A stretch of 64,000 bases of DNA, from positions 62,001 through 126,000 of the forward strand of contig JARGXX010000117.1 in assembly GCA_030374765.1 (NCBI GenBank), written 5' to 3'. The position numbers were made by a program, and so were the translations under genes. This document shows positions 41,603 to 51,208 of the stretch, piece by piece. The DNA is from Agarophyton chilense (Eukaryota; Rhodophyta; Florideophyceae; Gracilariales; Gracilariaceae). The first letter of the stretch is position 1, and each line of letters begins with the position of its first letter. The notes beneath the pieces were generated by a model, which saw only the letters and a program-made list of their open reading frames with translations, was not told where the DNA came from and did not search any database.

Positions 41603-43260
41603 TCAAAGAGTGCCTTCAGTAACCGCATTTACCAAACGAGCCCGTAGCCTTGCTGCATCGCGGCGGGCAGCTCTGGTCGCTGCCAACGTTAAGGCTCGTT
41701 CACCGCGCGAACCAAGCCAAACCTCGTGAGCTCGCTTGTCCATCTCGGCTTGAAGGCGCCGACGTTGGCGGTCCGCCATTTCAAGCTGCTTTTCAATGCA
41801 TTTCTTTTCTGCCAAAGCAGCGCGATCATTCTTTTCCTTTTCCGCGCGTACACGTTCCTGATCGCGCTTCTCTAACGCCGTAAGCACACCATTCCCAGTC
41901 AACAACAACCCACCTGTTGTGTTCAATGTCCCGTTCACTAACAAATCGCTATCACTGCGTAACAAATTAACGGACGTGGTGAATAAGTGAACTAGTTGAT
42001 TGTATGTCGTAAACGCGGCACCTTGACTGGGTGCACTCTGTAGGTTAGTAATGTCGGTGGTTTTGATAACTTTTGGATTCACACCTTCCGTTGACAACTC
42101 CCATAATCCACAGGCTTTGTTAACAGCTCACATATTGTGTACACATCGTTTTTGGAACATTCGTTGACAAAGAGCGTGCGGCGGTTGAGTGCAACACGGA
42201 ACGCTGTCTTATACGGGGAGAAGACCGAAAAGTCCAGAGGTTGCGTGCGGTGGCTTGTGTGCGCGGGCAAGGCAACCACAACAATACGATTGTCCTTGAA
42301 CAAACGAAGAACCTTGAACGTACAGTGTGCTCCATACCCATCCAACGCAAGTACAATGTTCCTATATCTCTCTCGCAGACGTGTGGTCTCTTGAACAAAC
42401 TTATTCCCCCACTCGAGAAATATCTGGCTATCAACACCGGCCTTCTCTCGATACAAGCAATACGCGTTTGGTGGCAGGAAGGTGGACGGTGTCTCTACAG
42501 TTCTGTCTGCCTTCCATCGATATTTTGCTTGCTTTCCAGGTAGCACTACGAGCGGGCTCCATGCACGACCATCAGCGGATACGACTGGCATGATGGTAAC
42601 GTGCTGCGCGTTTGAAGTCCATTTGAGTTCGACAGAATTACAACGGCCTGTTGCTTCAAACAACGCCTTCGCCCGGCATCGAGCTGCAGTGTGAGTAGAG
42701 AAACCGCTCTCATCGATGTTGAAGATCTGTTCAGGGGATTCTATTTTGAATTCCTTATAAACTTGCGTGAGGTGTGCATAGAGTTTGGCAAGATTGTTCG
42801 CGGACATGGCCATCTGTCGTGGTTTTTTCAATTGAGATCTTCGCTTTAAGGATACATCCGGGTGTCGTCGAATAAAGTTACGAACAAAACCATCACCTGG
42901 TTTGCAGTTGATGAAGGGCAACTTCTGTCTACGTTGAGGTGGCCGCGAGTGTACAAAATGTTGTACAAGATCCTTGAAGCAGTTGCGTGAAAGAGGTGTT
43001 TCCTGATGCGAAAACGACAGGACGGACTGCTTGATAAGTTTCTCTTCTGTTTCTGAGAAGAGTGGTTTACGCCCTCTGCGTTTAGATGTGGCCGAGCCAC
43101 TTTGCGTGCAGTGTTTGTGCTGCAAGGTAGAGTACGGTACATTGTGTTTTCGAGCACATTTTCTTATGGATGTTGTTGAGCTCCGGAGGTCAAGTAAGGC
43201 GTGATGCAAGTGTTGTCGGGAAACGCCTTTCTTCAGTGCAAAAACGCGTTTGTGTGTCAT
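41603..43260 (-). pseudogene. Pogo/Jerky-type (Tc1-mariner) transposase with one frameshift
   Basis: From ATG 43258-43260. A Psq-type helix-turn-helix (TSIRKCARKHNVPYSTLQHK) and a CENP-B-type domain (RNCFKDLVQHFVH...GFVRNFIRRHPDVSLKR) come first. The DDD catalytic domain follows: D in FNIDESGFS, D in LALDGYGAHC and D in TQPLDFSVFSPYK. A single-base loss near 42112-42120 shifts the frame; the C-terminus (GLWELSTEGVNPKV, then a Lys/Arg/Glu coiled coil) continues in 42097-41603. Otherwise intact, so recent or domesticated and then broken. I could not find the terminal inverted repeats. Confidence 0.88.
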
Positions 43261-43928
43261 TCGGGCTACTGAACAAAAGTACTGCCGATTCAAGAGAGTT
43301 TTGGAGTCACGAGTGCTGTTCGCAGCCTGGGAGAAGGCCGCAGCAGACGAAATGGTGGTTATCCATGTGAAAAAGCGCGCCGATTCTGATGGTATCATTG
43401 GAATTCGAATGTTATGAGCCGTTTCTAACGTAGAGTTGTTATGATATCGGAGAGTTTCATATTCTGCGAAAATGTGGCGAAATATAATCACCAAAGCGAC
43501 CCTATTTGGTCTACTGACCCTACTTTGGTGCACCGGATGATAGTCAATGAGAGGAAATGGTAAATAGAGGGCCTGTTTGTAGCGGTCAGTTGAGAGTTGT
43601 TCCGCGTAGAACTTGTTTCAAAGTTGGCAAGTGTTTGAAACGGCTACTCGCAGAATGCTACATATCATTTCCGTGGTCTTTTCGCGTACTACTGTACAGT
43701 AAAATGTGCGTACTATTTCGCGTGGACTAATTTATGTGTTCAGGAACCGCGCAATGCAAGCATTTTGTGCATTGAGCACAAGCGGCACGGCGAACGGCCA
43801 AGGCGGCGAAAAGGGCGCGCAAATGAAAACGCGCCACGTACGCACACACGCCACACGCAGCCGACTCGCGAGCACAGCGCCGCGCGCGTCAAGCACCAGA
43901 GGCGAGTTGCGCTCCAGCACACGCGCAA

Positions 43929-43966
<38 letters not shown>

Positions 43967-44016
43967 CATCACGGGCAGCGCGCGCGCCATCGCGCCGCGT
44001 TCAAGTGCAACGCACA
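43261..44016. other. Region upstream of F-box gene with GA microsatellite
   Basis: No gene is supported. A (GA)n run of about 29 bases lies at 43932-43960, about 57 bases before the F-box start. GC content rises sharply from about 43780 onward. Confidence 0.6.
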
Positions 44017-44841
44017 ATGGCAAGCGCGACGTTAAGCGCCCTACCAGCCGATGCGTTACGACGCATCGCACAACAGCTCGACTACAGCTCACTCTGCGCG
44101 CTCTCCGAGACAAGCACGCAACTACACGCGCTAGCAACGGACGAACATCTATGGCAACATCTAGCAGCGCGTCGCTTCCGTGCCTCGCGTGTGCCTCGCG
44201 GCAATATGTCGCGCACAACGCGCACAACGCCGAGTTGGCGTACATTATTCGCAGCGTGGCATGCACAAGGACGTATGCCACATTCACGACAAACAGGCAT
44301 GCGCTTTCGATCGTTTGTGCGCGCCGAGCGACCATGGCATGTGCGACTGTGGCTGTGTGTGACGAGTGCGGACGATTGTCGTCTACGTGACGGTGCGTTG
44401 CGTGCGCGCGTGGTGGTGCAAAACGTGGGCGGAGGCGGCGGGACGGTGCGCGTCATGGCGCGACGCGTGGGCTTTGTGTTGTGTGACGGCGGCGTGGTGC
44501 GCGCCGGGGAGCGCGCGGACGCGCACGCTGGAGTGGGCGCGCAGCAGACGGCATTTGCGCAGGTGGCGACGGTGTGGCGCGAGCGCGAGCGCGAGCGCGG
44601 TGACGGGGGTGAGAACGAAGAGGAGGAAGAGGGCTGCGAGCTGCGACTGGACGAATTTGCAGTGGTGAGCGTGGTGATCGGTATGCACGACGCCACGTTC
44701 GAGGTGGAGGTATTGGAGCGACTGCGACAAGTGTTTGTTCCGCTGAGTGCGGGCGGTGAAGCACGCGCCACCATGGTGGAACGTCGCGTATGGGACGCCT
44801 ACGAGCAATTGCCCGGCGGATGGTGGGTACGTCGAGCATAG
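44017..44841 (+). CDS. F-box protein
   Basis: 274 residues. The F-box occupies residues 5-54 (LSALPADALRRIAQQLDYSSLCALSETSTQ... LWQHLAARRF), with the expected LP, hydrophobic and terminal W-x3 pattern for Skp1 binding. The rest is a beta-rich domain of unknown type with an acidic loop (EEEEE) at about 205-215. It is likely a substrate receptor of an SCF ubiquitin ligase; the substrate is unknown. The ATG at 44017 (cacaATGG) is preferred over upstream in-frame codons, which are repeat-derived Arg/Glu runs. A (CT)n tract follows the stop at 44842-44863. It converges with the kelch-RING gene, another probable ubiquitin ligase. Confidence 0.75.
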   Translation: MASATLSALPADALRRIAQQLDYSSLCALSETSTQLHALATDEHLWQHLAARRFRASRVPRGNMSRTTRTTPSWRTLFAAWHAQGRMPHSRQTGMRFRSFVRAERPWHVRLWLCVTSADDCRLRDGALRARVVVQNVGGGGGTVRVMARRVGFVLCDGGVVRAGERADAHAGVGAQQTAFAQVATVWRERERERGDGGENEEEEEGCELRLDEFAVVSVVIGMHDATFEVEVLERLRQVFVPLSAGGEARATMVERRVWDAYEQLPGGWWVRRA

Positions 44842-44928
44842 CTCTCTTTCTCTCTCTCTCTCTGTGTGAGTGATGTGAGTGGGGAGGGGGGTGAAGTAAG
44901 TGGAAGTGAGTAAGTGAAGTGAGTGGCA

Positions 44929-47718
44929 TCAAGACGAGTCAAACACATTGTACACGACGCGTGAAAACGGTTTGCGACACACAGGACACTCCTCGCGCAC
45001 AAGTCGGGCACACGATGCGCAACACACGGAATGAGCGCACCACAGAAAGAGCGTAGTGACGCGTTGGTCCAGACAAACCACACACAACACAGCGTCCGGA
45101 CCGCGATGAGCGGCCAATCGCACGAGACGGTGCGGCGCAAGTTTGGACCGATGCGACGGACGTAATTCGAATGTATGCGGGGACATGGAGAAGCCATTGT
45201 CGCCGCCAACGAGCACGACGGAGCGGTGGGCGGTGGGCGCCATGGCGGCATTGACGAGTCGGCCGGGCGAGGCGCCCAGCACGGCGGGGGGTGGGGCCCA
45301 GCGCAGACGCGCTGTGTCGAAGACGGCCAGATCGGACAGAACGTTGTTGGAGGAAGCGCCGCCGTACATCAACAGACGGTGATCAGCGGGCAAGGCGGCG
45401 ACGGCATGGCCCTCCCGCGCGGCGGGTCGGAACGGATGGTGCGGGTACGGTAGGTGATGCCACTTACCGTCGGCCAAGTCAAACAACATGGCATCGTCAA
45501 AGCATCGTTCGCCGTCATCGGCGCATCCGCCGTGCATGAACAGCACGCGGTCCGACACAAAGTGCAACACACAGCCGGCGCGGGCGGTGGGCGCCAGCGC
45601 GCCACCAACGCGAAGCGGTGTCCACAGCGCGCGTTCGGCATGCAACACGTGCACGACGTGTGAGTCAAAGTAGCGTCCACCCAAATACGCGTACAGCGAG
45701 CGGCCGCCAAACACGGCCACGGTGGCCGCGTCCGGCGCCACGGCCATTGCGCAGCGCACGCGCGGCGCCGGCGGCGTGCCGCTGGCCGCCACGGGCGCCC
45801 ACGTGCGGTTTGCCACGTGGAACAGCTGTAGGTCGTTGAGTCTCCCCTTGGGCGACGAACCGCCGAACAGCAGCACTCGACCGCCGTGCGCGCCCAGCGC
45901 CACGGCCGCGTGGCCCGTGCGCGCCGTCGGTAGCACGCCGCGCGCGTGTACGTCGCGCCATTGCATGCTGCGCGTGTGCAGCGCCTGTAGACGGTTCACG
46001 CGCGTGCCGGCGCGTTCCGTGCTACCCGCTCCCACCGCTCCGCCGAACTTGAGCACCGTGCGTCCGTCCTCCACCGTCGTCAGTGTGTGTCCTTCTGTTC
46101 CTACTCCAACGCCGTTGCCCGTCTTGCTCCACCGCATTTCTACCACTTGCTCCCCGTCCCACGCCCCGCCCCCGCCCTCGCCCCCGCCCTCGCTTCCCGA
46201 CCGCGTCGTCGTCCATGCAGTCCACGCCGCCGGGTGCATCTCGCGCTGTAGCTCCTCCTCTTCCTCCTCTTCTTCTTCTTCTTCTTCTTCTTCTTTCTCC
46301 TCTTCCTCCAGCCGCGCCAGCGACGCGAAGCTCGACTCCATCTCGCCGCCTCCGCCTCCGCCGCCGCCGCCGCCGCTCTCCGCCGCCGCCACGCGCCTCG
46401 CCGCGGGGTGCACCCACTGCGAGCGTCCGCTGCGCTCGCAGCGAAACAGCCCCAGTCGCTGCTGCACGCTGAAGCCGGCGTCGCGCGCGCGCCGCGCGTC
46501 CAGCGCCACCGCTGCGTCCAGCGTTGAGTCGCTGGGCGTCGTCCACACGTCCGTCTCGCTGCTCACGTGGTGGTAGTACCGGTATCCGAACGTGTCCACC
46601 AGCGCGATCCATCCGCGAGGCACGTCCGCCCCGCTGCCCTCGTCCAGCGCCTCGTCCTGGGCCTCGTCCATGTCCTCGTCCATGCCCTCGTCCATGCCCT
46701 CGTCGTCGCCGCGCGCGCCGCCGGCGCGCACCGCGTCGCAGAGCGCGCTGCCAAACACCACGGGGCGCGCCCCCGTGATGCACTCGTCCGTGGTGACGCC
46801 GCCCACCATCTGTCCGCATGGCGCGCCCGCGTCCGCCATCAGCTTGACGTTGAGCGTCACGTGCGCCGCCACCGCCACCGTTAGCGGCACCGCGTTGGCC
46901 GCGTGTCTCAGCGCCGCCCACAGCTCGTGCACGCCCACGTCGTGTTCATGCAGCGCCGTAGCGCCGCGCGCCGTCGACTCCAGCACGCGCACCTTGATGC
47001 GCGAGTGTGCTAGCTCGCGCAGGCTGCCGGCGCGCAGCACCAGTCTTCCCATCGTCGCCCACTGCACGCTCTGCGCCGCGTAGTCCCCCTTGTCGTCGTC
47101 GTCGTCGTCGTCAGCCTGCTGCACGGGGCGCACGCTGGACGTGGCGAACGACGCGTGCGCCACATGCTCCAGTCTCACGCACAGCGCGCGCGCCGACAGC
47201 CGTCCGTGCAGACGCACGTCTGTCAGCGACAGCCTCACGCAGCATGGCTGCTCCACGTGCGCGTCGAACGCCAGCGTCAGGTCGGTGCCATTGTGGTCGC
47301 CGTCGCGCAGACGCAGGCTCTGACACACGGTGCCGCGCGCCAGCGACAGAAAACTGATGCGCAGCGAGCCCACGGCGGTGTGCGCCACGGGTGCGCGCGC
47401 GCCGCACGCCGACAGCACACCCAGTCGCCGGCGCGTCAGCTTGGAGACGTGCACGTTGAGCGTGGCGGCGCGCACGGCCAGTTGGTCGGGCAGTCGCTCG
47501 CTCCATTTCACGCGCCACTCGGGCGGGAACAGCAGCTCCTGCGAGCGCGGCGACTGCGTGGCGTCGCGCTCCACGGCCGGCGACAGCACGTTGGTCACGC
47601 GGCGCGTGGACGTGCTGAGCGAGATCTGCACCACGGCAGGCAGCGGCGTGGGCGCGGCGGCCGTGAGCCGGAAGTTGCACAGCTTGAAGTTGAGCACGCC
47701 CATGGCGGGTTGGCGCAT
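44929..47718 (-). CDS. WW-kelch-RING protein, probable E3 ubiquitin ligase
   Basis: 929 residues from ATG 47716-47718 (a second ATG at 47703 is equally possible). Residues 1-300 look like a beta-rich, perhaps C2-like, domain. A WW domain follows at about 370-396 (GWIALVDTFGYRYYHHVSSETDVWTTP), then a degenerate second copy (LFRCERSGRSQWVHP). After a Gly run and a long poly-Glu stretch (about 475-495) come about six kelch repeats (553-843; e.g. RVLLFGG, TVAVFGG, RLLMYGG). A C3HC4 RING finger ends the protein (CVVCLDQ ... CAHSVCCASC ... CPVC, about 878-920). The RING should recruit an E2 while WW and kelch domains select partners. Very GC-rich. Confidence 0.82.
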   Translation of the reverse strand: MRQPAMGVLNFKLCNFRLTAAAPTPLPAVVQISLSTSTRRVTNVLSPAVERDATQSPRSQELLFPPEWRVKWSERLPDQLAVRAATLNVHVSKLTRRRLGVLSACGARAPVAHTAVGSLRISFLSLARGTVCQSLRLRDGDHNGTDLTLAFDAHVEQPCCVRLSLTDVRLHGRLSARALCVRLEHVAHASFATSSVRPVQQADDDDDDDKGDYAAQSVQWATMGRLVLRAGSLRELAHSRIKVRVLESTARGATALHEHDVGVHELWAALRHAANAVPLTVAVAAHVTLNVKLMADAGAPCGQMVGGVTTDECITGARPVVFGSALCDAVRAGGARGDDEGMDEGMDEDMDEAQDEALDEGSGADVPRGWIALVDTFGYRYYHHVSSETDVWTTPSDSTLDAAVALDARRARDAGFSVQQRLGLFRCERSGRSQWVHPAARRVAAAESGGGGGGGGGGEMESSFASLARLEEEEKEEEEEEEEEEEEEELQREMHPAAWTAWTTTRSGSEGGGEGGGGAWDGEQVVEMRWSKTGNGVGVGTEGHTLTTVEDGRTVLKFGGAVGAGSTERAGTRVNRLQALHTRSMQWRDVHARGVLPTARTGHAAVALGAHGGRVLLFGGSSPKGRLNDLQLFHVANRTWAPVAASGTPPAPRVRCAMAVAPDAATVAVFGGRSLYAYLGGRYFDSHVVHVLHAERALWTPLRVGGALAPTARAGCVLHFVSDRVLFMHGGCADDGERCFDDAMLFDLADGKWHHLPYPHHPFRPAAREGHAVAALPADHRLLMYGGASSNNVLSDLAVFDTARLRWAPPPAVLGASPGRLVNAAMAPTAHRSVVLVGGDNGFSMSPHTFELRPSHRSKLAPHRLVRLAAHRGPDAVLCVVCLDQRVTTLFLWCAHSVCCASCARLVREECPVCRKPFSRVVYNVFDSS

Positions 47719-47720
47719 CA

Positions 47721-47759
47721 AGGGGGGAGGGGGAGGGGGAGGGGGAGGGGGAGGGGGAG
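47721..47759 (+). repeat. GGGGGA hexamer repeat in kelch-RING leader
   Basis: About six GGGGGA units directly upstream of the kelch-RING start. The plus strand could form a G-quadruplex; the mRNA carries the C-rich complement. Reading through it gives an artificial poly-proline N-terminus. Confidence 0.85.
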
Positions 47760-48040
47760 TGGGGTGGTGGTGGGTTGTGAAGGGCGACGAAGGCAACGGG
47801 CGGGGGAAATAGCGGCGCGCGGGGGGGCTTGTTGGAGGGTGAGCTGCGCGTTTACGTAGTAGAAAGTGTGCCGGCTGCGTGCATCGCTGCAGCCGACGCG
47901 GCGCCACGAGCCAGATTCGCGCACGAAGCGGCGCTGTGGTTGGCCACCGCGCGCCCCACGCGAGGCGCCACACATCGGCGCGCCTACCGCGCGCCAATCG
48001 CGTGCGCCCCCAAAATATCCCACGTATCTATCTGGCTACC

Positions 48041-48152
48041 AGCGCCAAACGAAAGGCGCCAAACGAAAGGCGCCAGACGAAAGGCGCCAAGCGAAAGGCG
48101 CCAAGCGAAAAGCGCCAAAAGAAAGGCGCTAGACGAAAGGCGCCGAGCGAAA
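48041..48152. promoter_or_regulatory. 14-base tandem array with E2F-like sites
   Basis: Eight consecutive 14-base units begin every 14 bases from 48041, consensus GGCGCCAAACGAAA, plus a degenerate ninth at 48153. The units at 48041, 48055 and 48111 contain GCGCCAAA, the complement of the E2F core TTTGGCGC. The array lies between the divergent kelch-RING and glycine-rich genes, 42 bases before the latter's ATG. Confidence 0.65.
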
Positions 48153-48193
48153 GGCGCAAAACGCACGCAAGGCGTCAAGCGCAAAGGAGAAAC

Positions 48194-48709
48194 ATGGCCA
48201 CGAGCGTGACGCTGTCGCTACGCGGCGACGGCGGCGCCGGCAGCGGCGGCAGCGGCGGCGCCGGCGGCGGTGCCGGCGGAGGAGGCGCCGCGGGTGGCGT
48301 GCCCGACGGCGCGCCCGCATCGGCCGCCGTCGAGGAGAGCAGGGACGAAGCGGCGCGCGCCCTGCTCACGCCGGCCCAACTCACCCTGTACTCGCTCACG
48401 CACGGCATGACGCACGCCGCTACGCGCCGCCAGCTGCTGGCGCACGTTGCGGGCGGCGCGTCTCGCGCGCGCGTCGTCGCCGCCGCCGCCCCCGCGCGCA
48501 GCGCCGCCGCCGGCACGGCTGTTGGTGGCCGCGCGCGCGCGCCGCCGCCGCCGCACCTGCCCGCGCGTCTGGCCGTCGTGTGGCAGGACGCGCTGCCGGC
48601 GCGCGCCGCGCGCCGCCGCGACGCCGCCGCGCCGAGTCCGCTGGTGGCGCGCGTGCGCGATGGTGACAGCCTCCAACGCGCCGACGACTGGGACGACGCC
48701 GACGGCTGA
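48194..48709 (+). CDS. Glycine-rich protein of unknown function
   Basis: 171 residues from ATG 48194. Residues 12-40 are almost only Gly, Ala and Ser. A more ordered centre follows (RALLTPAQLTLYSLTHGMTHAATRRQLLAHV) and then Ala/Arg-rich sequence with WQDALPARAARR, ending acidic (DDWDDADG). I do not recognise a family. The stop is one base from the stop of the convergent pseudouridine synthase gene, and the E2F-like array lies just upstream. The very high GC content and Ala/Arg bias mean translation needs confirmation. Confidence 0.5.
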   Translation: MATSVTLSLRGDGGAGSGGSGGAGGGAGGGGAAGGVPDGAPASAAVEESRDEAARALLTPAQLTLYSLTHGMTHAATRRQLLAHVAGGASRARVVAAAAPARSAAAGTAVGGRARAPPPPHLPARLAVVWQDALPARAARRRDAAAPSPLVARVRDGDSLQRADDWDDADG

Positions 48710-48710
48710 C

Positions 48711-49823
48711 TCAGCGCGGCGGCGGCAGCGGCGGCAGCGACGCCACGCCGAAGCGACGCTGTAGCACGACGCGCATGTCGTGCGGCAGCGGCGCCTCCAC
48801 GCTGAGTGCGCGCGCGGAAAAGGGGTGCGCAAGCTGCAGACGACACGCGTGCAGCATGGGCCGCGGCGCCAGCGACGCGAAGCGCGCGTTGACGTCGCGC
48901 GCGCCGTACGTATCGTCGCCAAGCACGGGAGCGCGCGCGTGGCGAAGATGGACGCGGATCTGGTGCGTTCTTCCCGTCTCGATGCGCACGCGCACGACGT
49001 GAAGCAGCGCGTGTGCGTCGTGCATAACGGTTTGTACGACGGAGCGCGCGACGCGCCCGCCGAGCGTCTCGGAGAGTATTGTCATGCGCTGGCGGTTGCG
49101 TGCGTCGCGCCCGATGGGCGCGTCGATGGTGGTGCCCGTGCATCCCGTCCCGCACGGGTTGCGTACTGTGATGGCTACGTAGTCCTTGTGCACCTGCCGC
49201 GCCGCGAATTGCGCCGCTAGCCGCTCGTGCGCGCTGCGCGTCTTCGCCACCACCAACACGCCTGACGTGCCCTTGTCCAGCCGGTGCACAATGCCGCCGC
49301 GCTGCGCGTCCAGCGCGTCGGCGCTGAAGCGCCCCGCCACCGCGTTGGCCACCGTGCCGCTCCAGTTGCCCGGCGCGGGGTGCGTCACCATGCCTGCCGC
49401 CTTATTGATAAATAGCATGTGTTCGTCCTCGTAAAGCACGTCCAGCGCGATGCGCTCAGCGCCACCGGCGCCCTCCGCCTCCCTGGCCACCTCGCGCACG
49501 GCAATGGAGTCGCCCTCATCCACGCGCCTCGCCTTGCTGACCGCTGCGCACCCGCCGACCCGCACGTGCCCCGCCGCAATCAACCACTGCGCGTAGCTCC
49601 TCGAGCGGCCGTGCAGTCGCGCCGCCACCACCTGATCCACGCGCTGCCCGCTCTCGTGCGCGCGCACCCGGAAATTGTGCGTTGTCGCCTCCGTCGCCGC
49701 TTCGCCGTCGCCCGTCGCGCGCGCACTGCACCGACGCGCTGAATGCGCCGCGAGCGAGGCGCGCTGCGCGCGCACGCGCAGCGCCGCCGCCGTTGCGAAG
49801 GCGCTTCGTGTCTGCCGTGCCAT
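48711..49823 (-). CDS. RluA/RluD-family pseudouridine synthase
   Basis: 370 residues from ATG 49821-49823. An Arg/Ala-rich presequence-like N-terminus (~40 residues) precedes an S4 RNA-binding domain (about 45-105, RVDQVVAARLHGRSRSYAQWLI). The RluA catalytic domain follows with HRLDKGTSGVLV at about 176-187 (catalytic Asp in LD), ETGRTHQIRVHL and LGDDTYG. Bacterial RluD modifies 23S rRNA helix 69; an organellar rRNA target is inferred from the presequence and family. The gene ends one base from the stop of the glycine-rich protein gene. Confidence 0.92.
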   Translation of the reverse strand: MARQTRSAFATAAALRVRAQRASLAAHSARRCSARATGDGEAATEATTHNFRVRAHESGQRVDQVVAARLHGRSRSYAQWLIAAGHVRVGGCAAVSKARRVDEGDSIAVREVAREAEGAGGAERIALDVLYEDEHMLFINKAAGMVTHPAPGNWSGTVANAVAGRFSADALDAQRGGIVHRLDKGTSGVLVVAKTRSAHERLAAQFAARQVHKDYVAITVRNPCGTGCTGTTIDAPIGRDARNRQRMTILSETLGGRVARSVVQTVMHDAHALLHVVRVRIETGRTHQIRVHLRHARAPVLGDDTYGARDVNARFASLAPRPMLHACRLQLAHPFSARALSVEAPLPHDMRVVLQRRFGVASLPPLPPPR

Positions 49824-50322
49824 CAAGCACGCCGCCGTTCTCGCGGCGTTTGCGCTCCGCGCATCCGCGCGCGCTTCGTTTCGAGCTGTGGCGTCAACTG
49901 ATATCTCTGCACACGTGTGCGTGCGTGTCTTTGCTGTGAGCCCGAACGAATGGTTTATACATCGTGTCCGACCTGTACAGGTGAATACCGCAATTAGTGT
50001 GCGTGGAAATATAGTGTGGTTACAATAATTAGATTGGCACACACTCATTTTGGTATCCCTGCATGTCATACACACGAACCACGAATGAGTGTGCGCCAGT
50101 GGTATTGCTTGCAAGGTCCCCAAATTCACAACTGCGCTGTGGCTCATTCCATCACATGTACTACCTTTCCTTGAAGGCTAATTATGAACATGTTTTCAAA
50201 GAAGCCATTTTATCTCCGAAACGTGTTCGCGTTCTGAAAAGGGCGTAAATCCATTGTGTGGGCGTTTCCATGCAAATTCCAGCGCGCGGGCTTCCACGAC
50301 AAAATCTCCCTTCTCCACAATT
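49824..50322. other. Spacer between gene island 2 and retrotransposon 2
   Basis: The 5' region of the pseudouridine synthase gene, then AT-richer DNA up to the LTR. No further gene seen. Confidence 0.5.
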
Positions 50323-50710
50323 TGCCGCCTCGTGGGTTAGGTGCGCTTGCTCGCGTGCGTCAGGTCGATCCCGATGCGAAAAGATAAAACGTTGATGCTC
50401 GCGTGCGTGCAAGAATTACGTCAGCTGGAGAAGTGAGTCAGATAGCAAGTTGCAGTAGGTCAGTCCGTTTCTTCGACTGGGTATGTTGCCTTTAATAAAA
50501 ATGACCTACCGTATATCTGCGTCCCTTCACTGTCCTCTCGACCGATCACTGGGCGACAGAGTCGACGGGGGTCGACTCGTTAATGTGAGCTAAGATATTG
50601 TCGCTTTTTTCACGACCTTTCCCAACGGGAACACCATCTCGATACAAATTTGATTCTGACCGTTTAAGATCCGGCTGGACGATTTTTTTCAAAGCCAGTC
50701 AGGCACAACA
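50323..50710 (-). repeat. 3' LTR of retrotransposon 2
   Basis: 388 bases, plus-strand ends TGCCGCC ... CACAACA. Matches the LTR at 57348 over its whole length with scattered mismatches. Confidence 0.92.
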
Positions 50711-50756
50711 GCGCCCCATTCCCCTAAAGCTTTCAATAGGCAAGTCTTCGGAAGCA

Positions 50757-51208
50757 TCAGAATGAGCAAAGTGGGATTGCAGTCTGCTTGAGATCCGGTT
50801 TCCCCGATGTCGCCAGAAAGTCCTTAAGCATGCCATCAAGATCAGCGGAGGCGCTGGCAAGAGGTTTCCAAGTCCGATCGACCTCCTCTGGTAAACCCTG
50901 CCACTCAATATTGAGCTGAAGCGCGCCCTTGCGCTCGCAAATGTCTCGTATCTCGCAATCACGTTCGATCACCGTTTCAGAAGAGGTAACTGTAGATATC
51001 AGCGCTGGTTCCACTTCCTTTCCCAGCATGTCCTCGCGGTAGAGCAACAGCTGAAGCCCGTGAATTGTTTCACGCTTATTGCGTACGAGGTCTTCCACCT
51101 CGTACACCCAGGGTGACTTTGTCGTCACTACCCTGCGCGGTGCTTTCCACAGAAACTGCAGATTGTGTCCCTTCTTCTGTGCTCTTCGTACGAGCACAAA
51201 GTTGCCAA
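50757..51208 (-). pseudogene. Integrase tail and chromodomain-like segment of retrotransposon 2
   Basis: Starts with GNFVLVRR, the GPY/F-like region of Gypsy integrases (FLWKAPRRVV), and ends with a chromodomain-like part (ERDCEIRDICERKG ... LNIEWQGLPEEVDRTWKPL). It continues the integrase across the nested insertions. Confidence 0.8.

Noticed and set aside
41300..43740. Terminal inverted repeats of the pogo element (shared AATAGTACG near 41322 and 43705)
   Set aside because: Only about nine bases agree and the surroundings do not match; likely chance.
46022..46921. 299-codon Arg/Gly-rich frame
   Set aside because: Shadow of the GC-rich kelch-RING coding region.
47719..47997. N-terminal extension of the kelch-RING protein with poly-proline
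   Set aside because: It has no ATG at its start and is produced by the GGGGGA repeat in the leader.
48175..49155. 326-codon Ala/Arg frame on the minus strand
   Set aside because: Shadow across the glycine-rich and pseudouridine synthase genes; composition driven by GC content.
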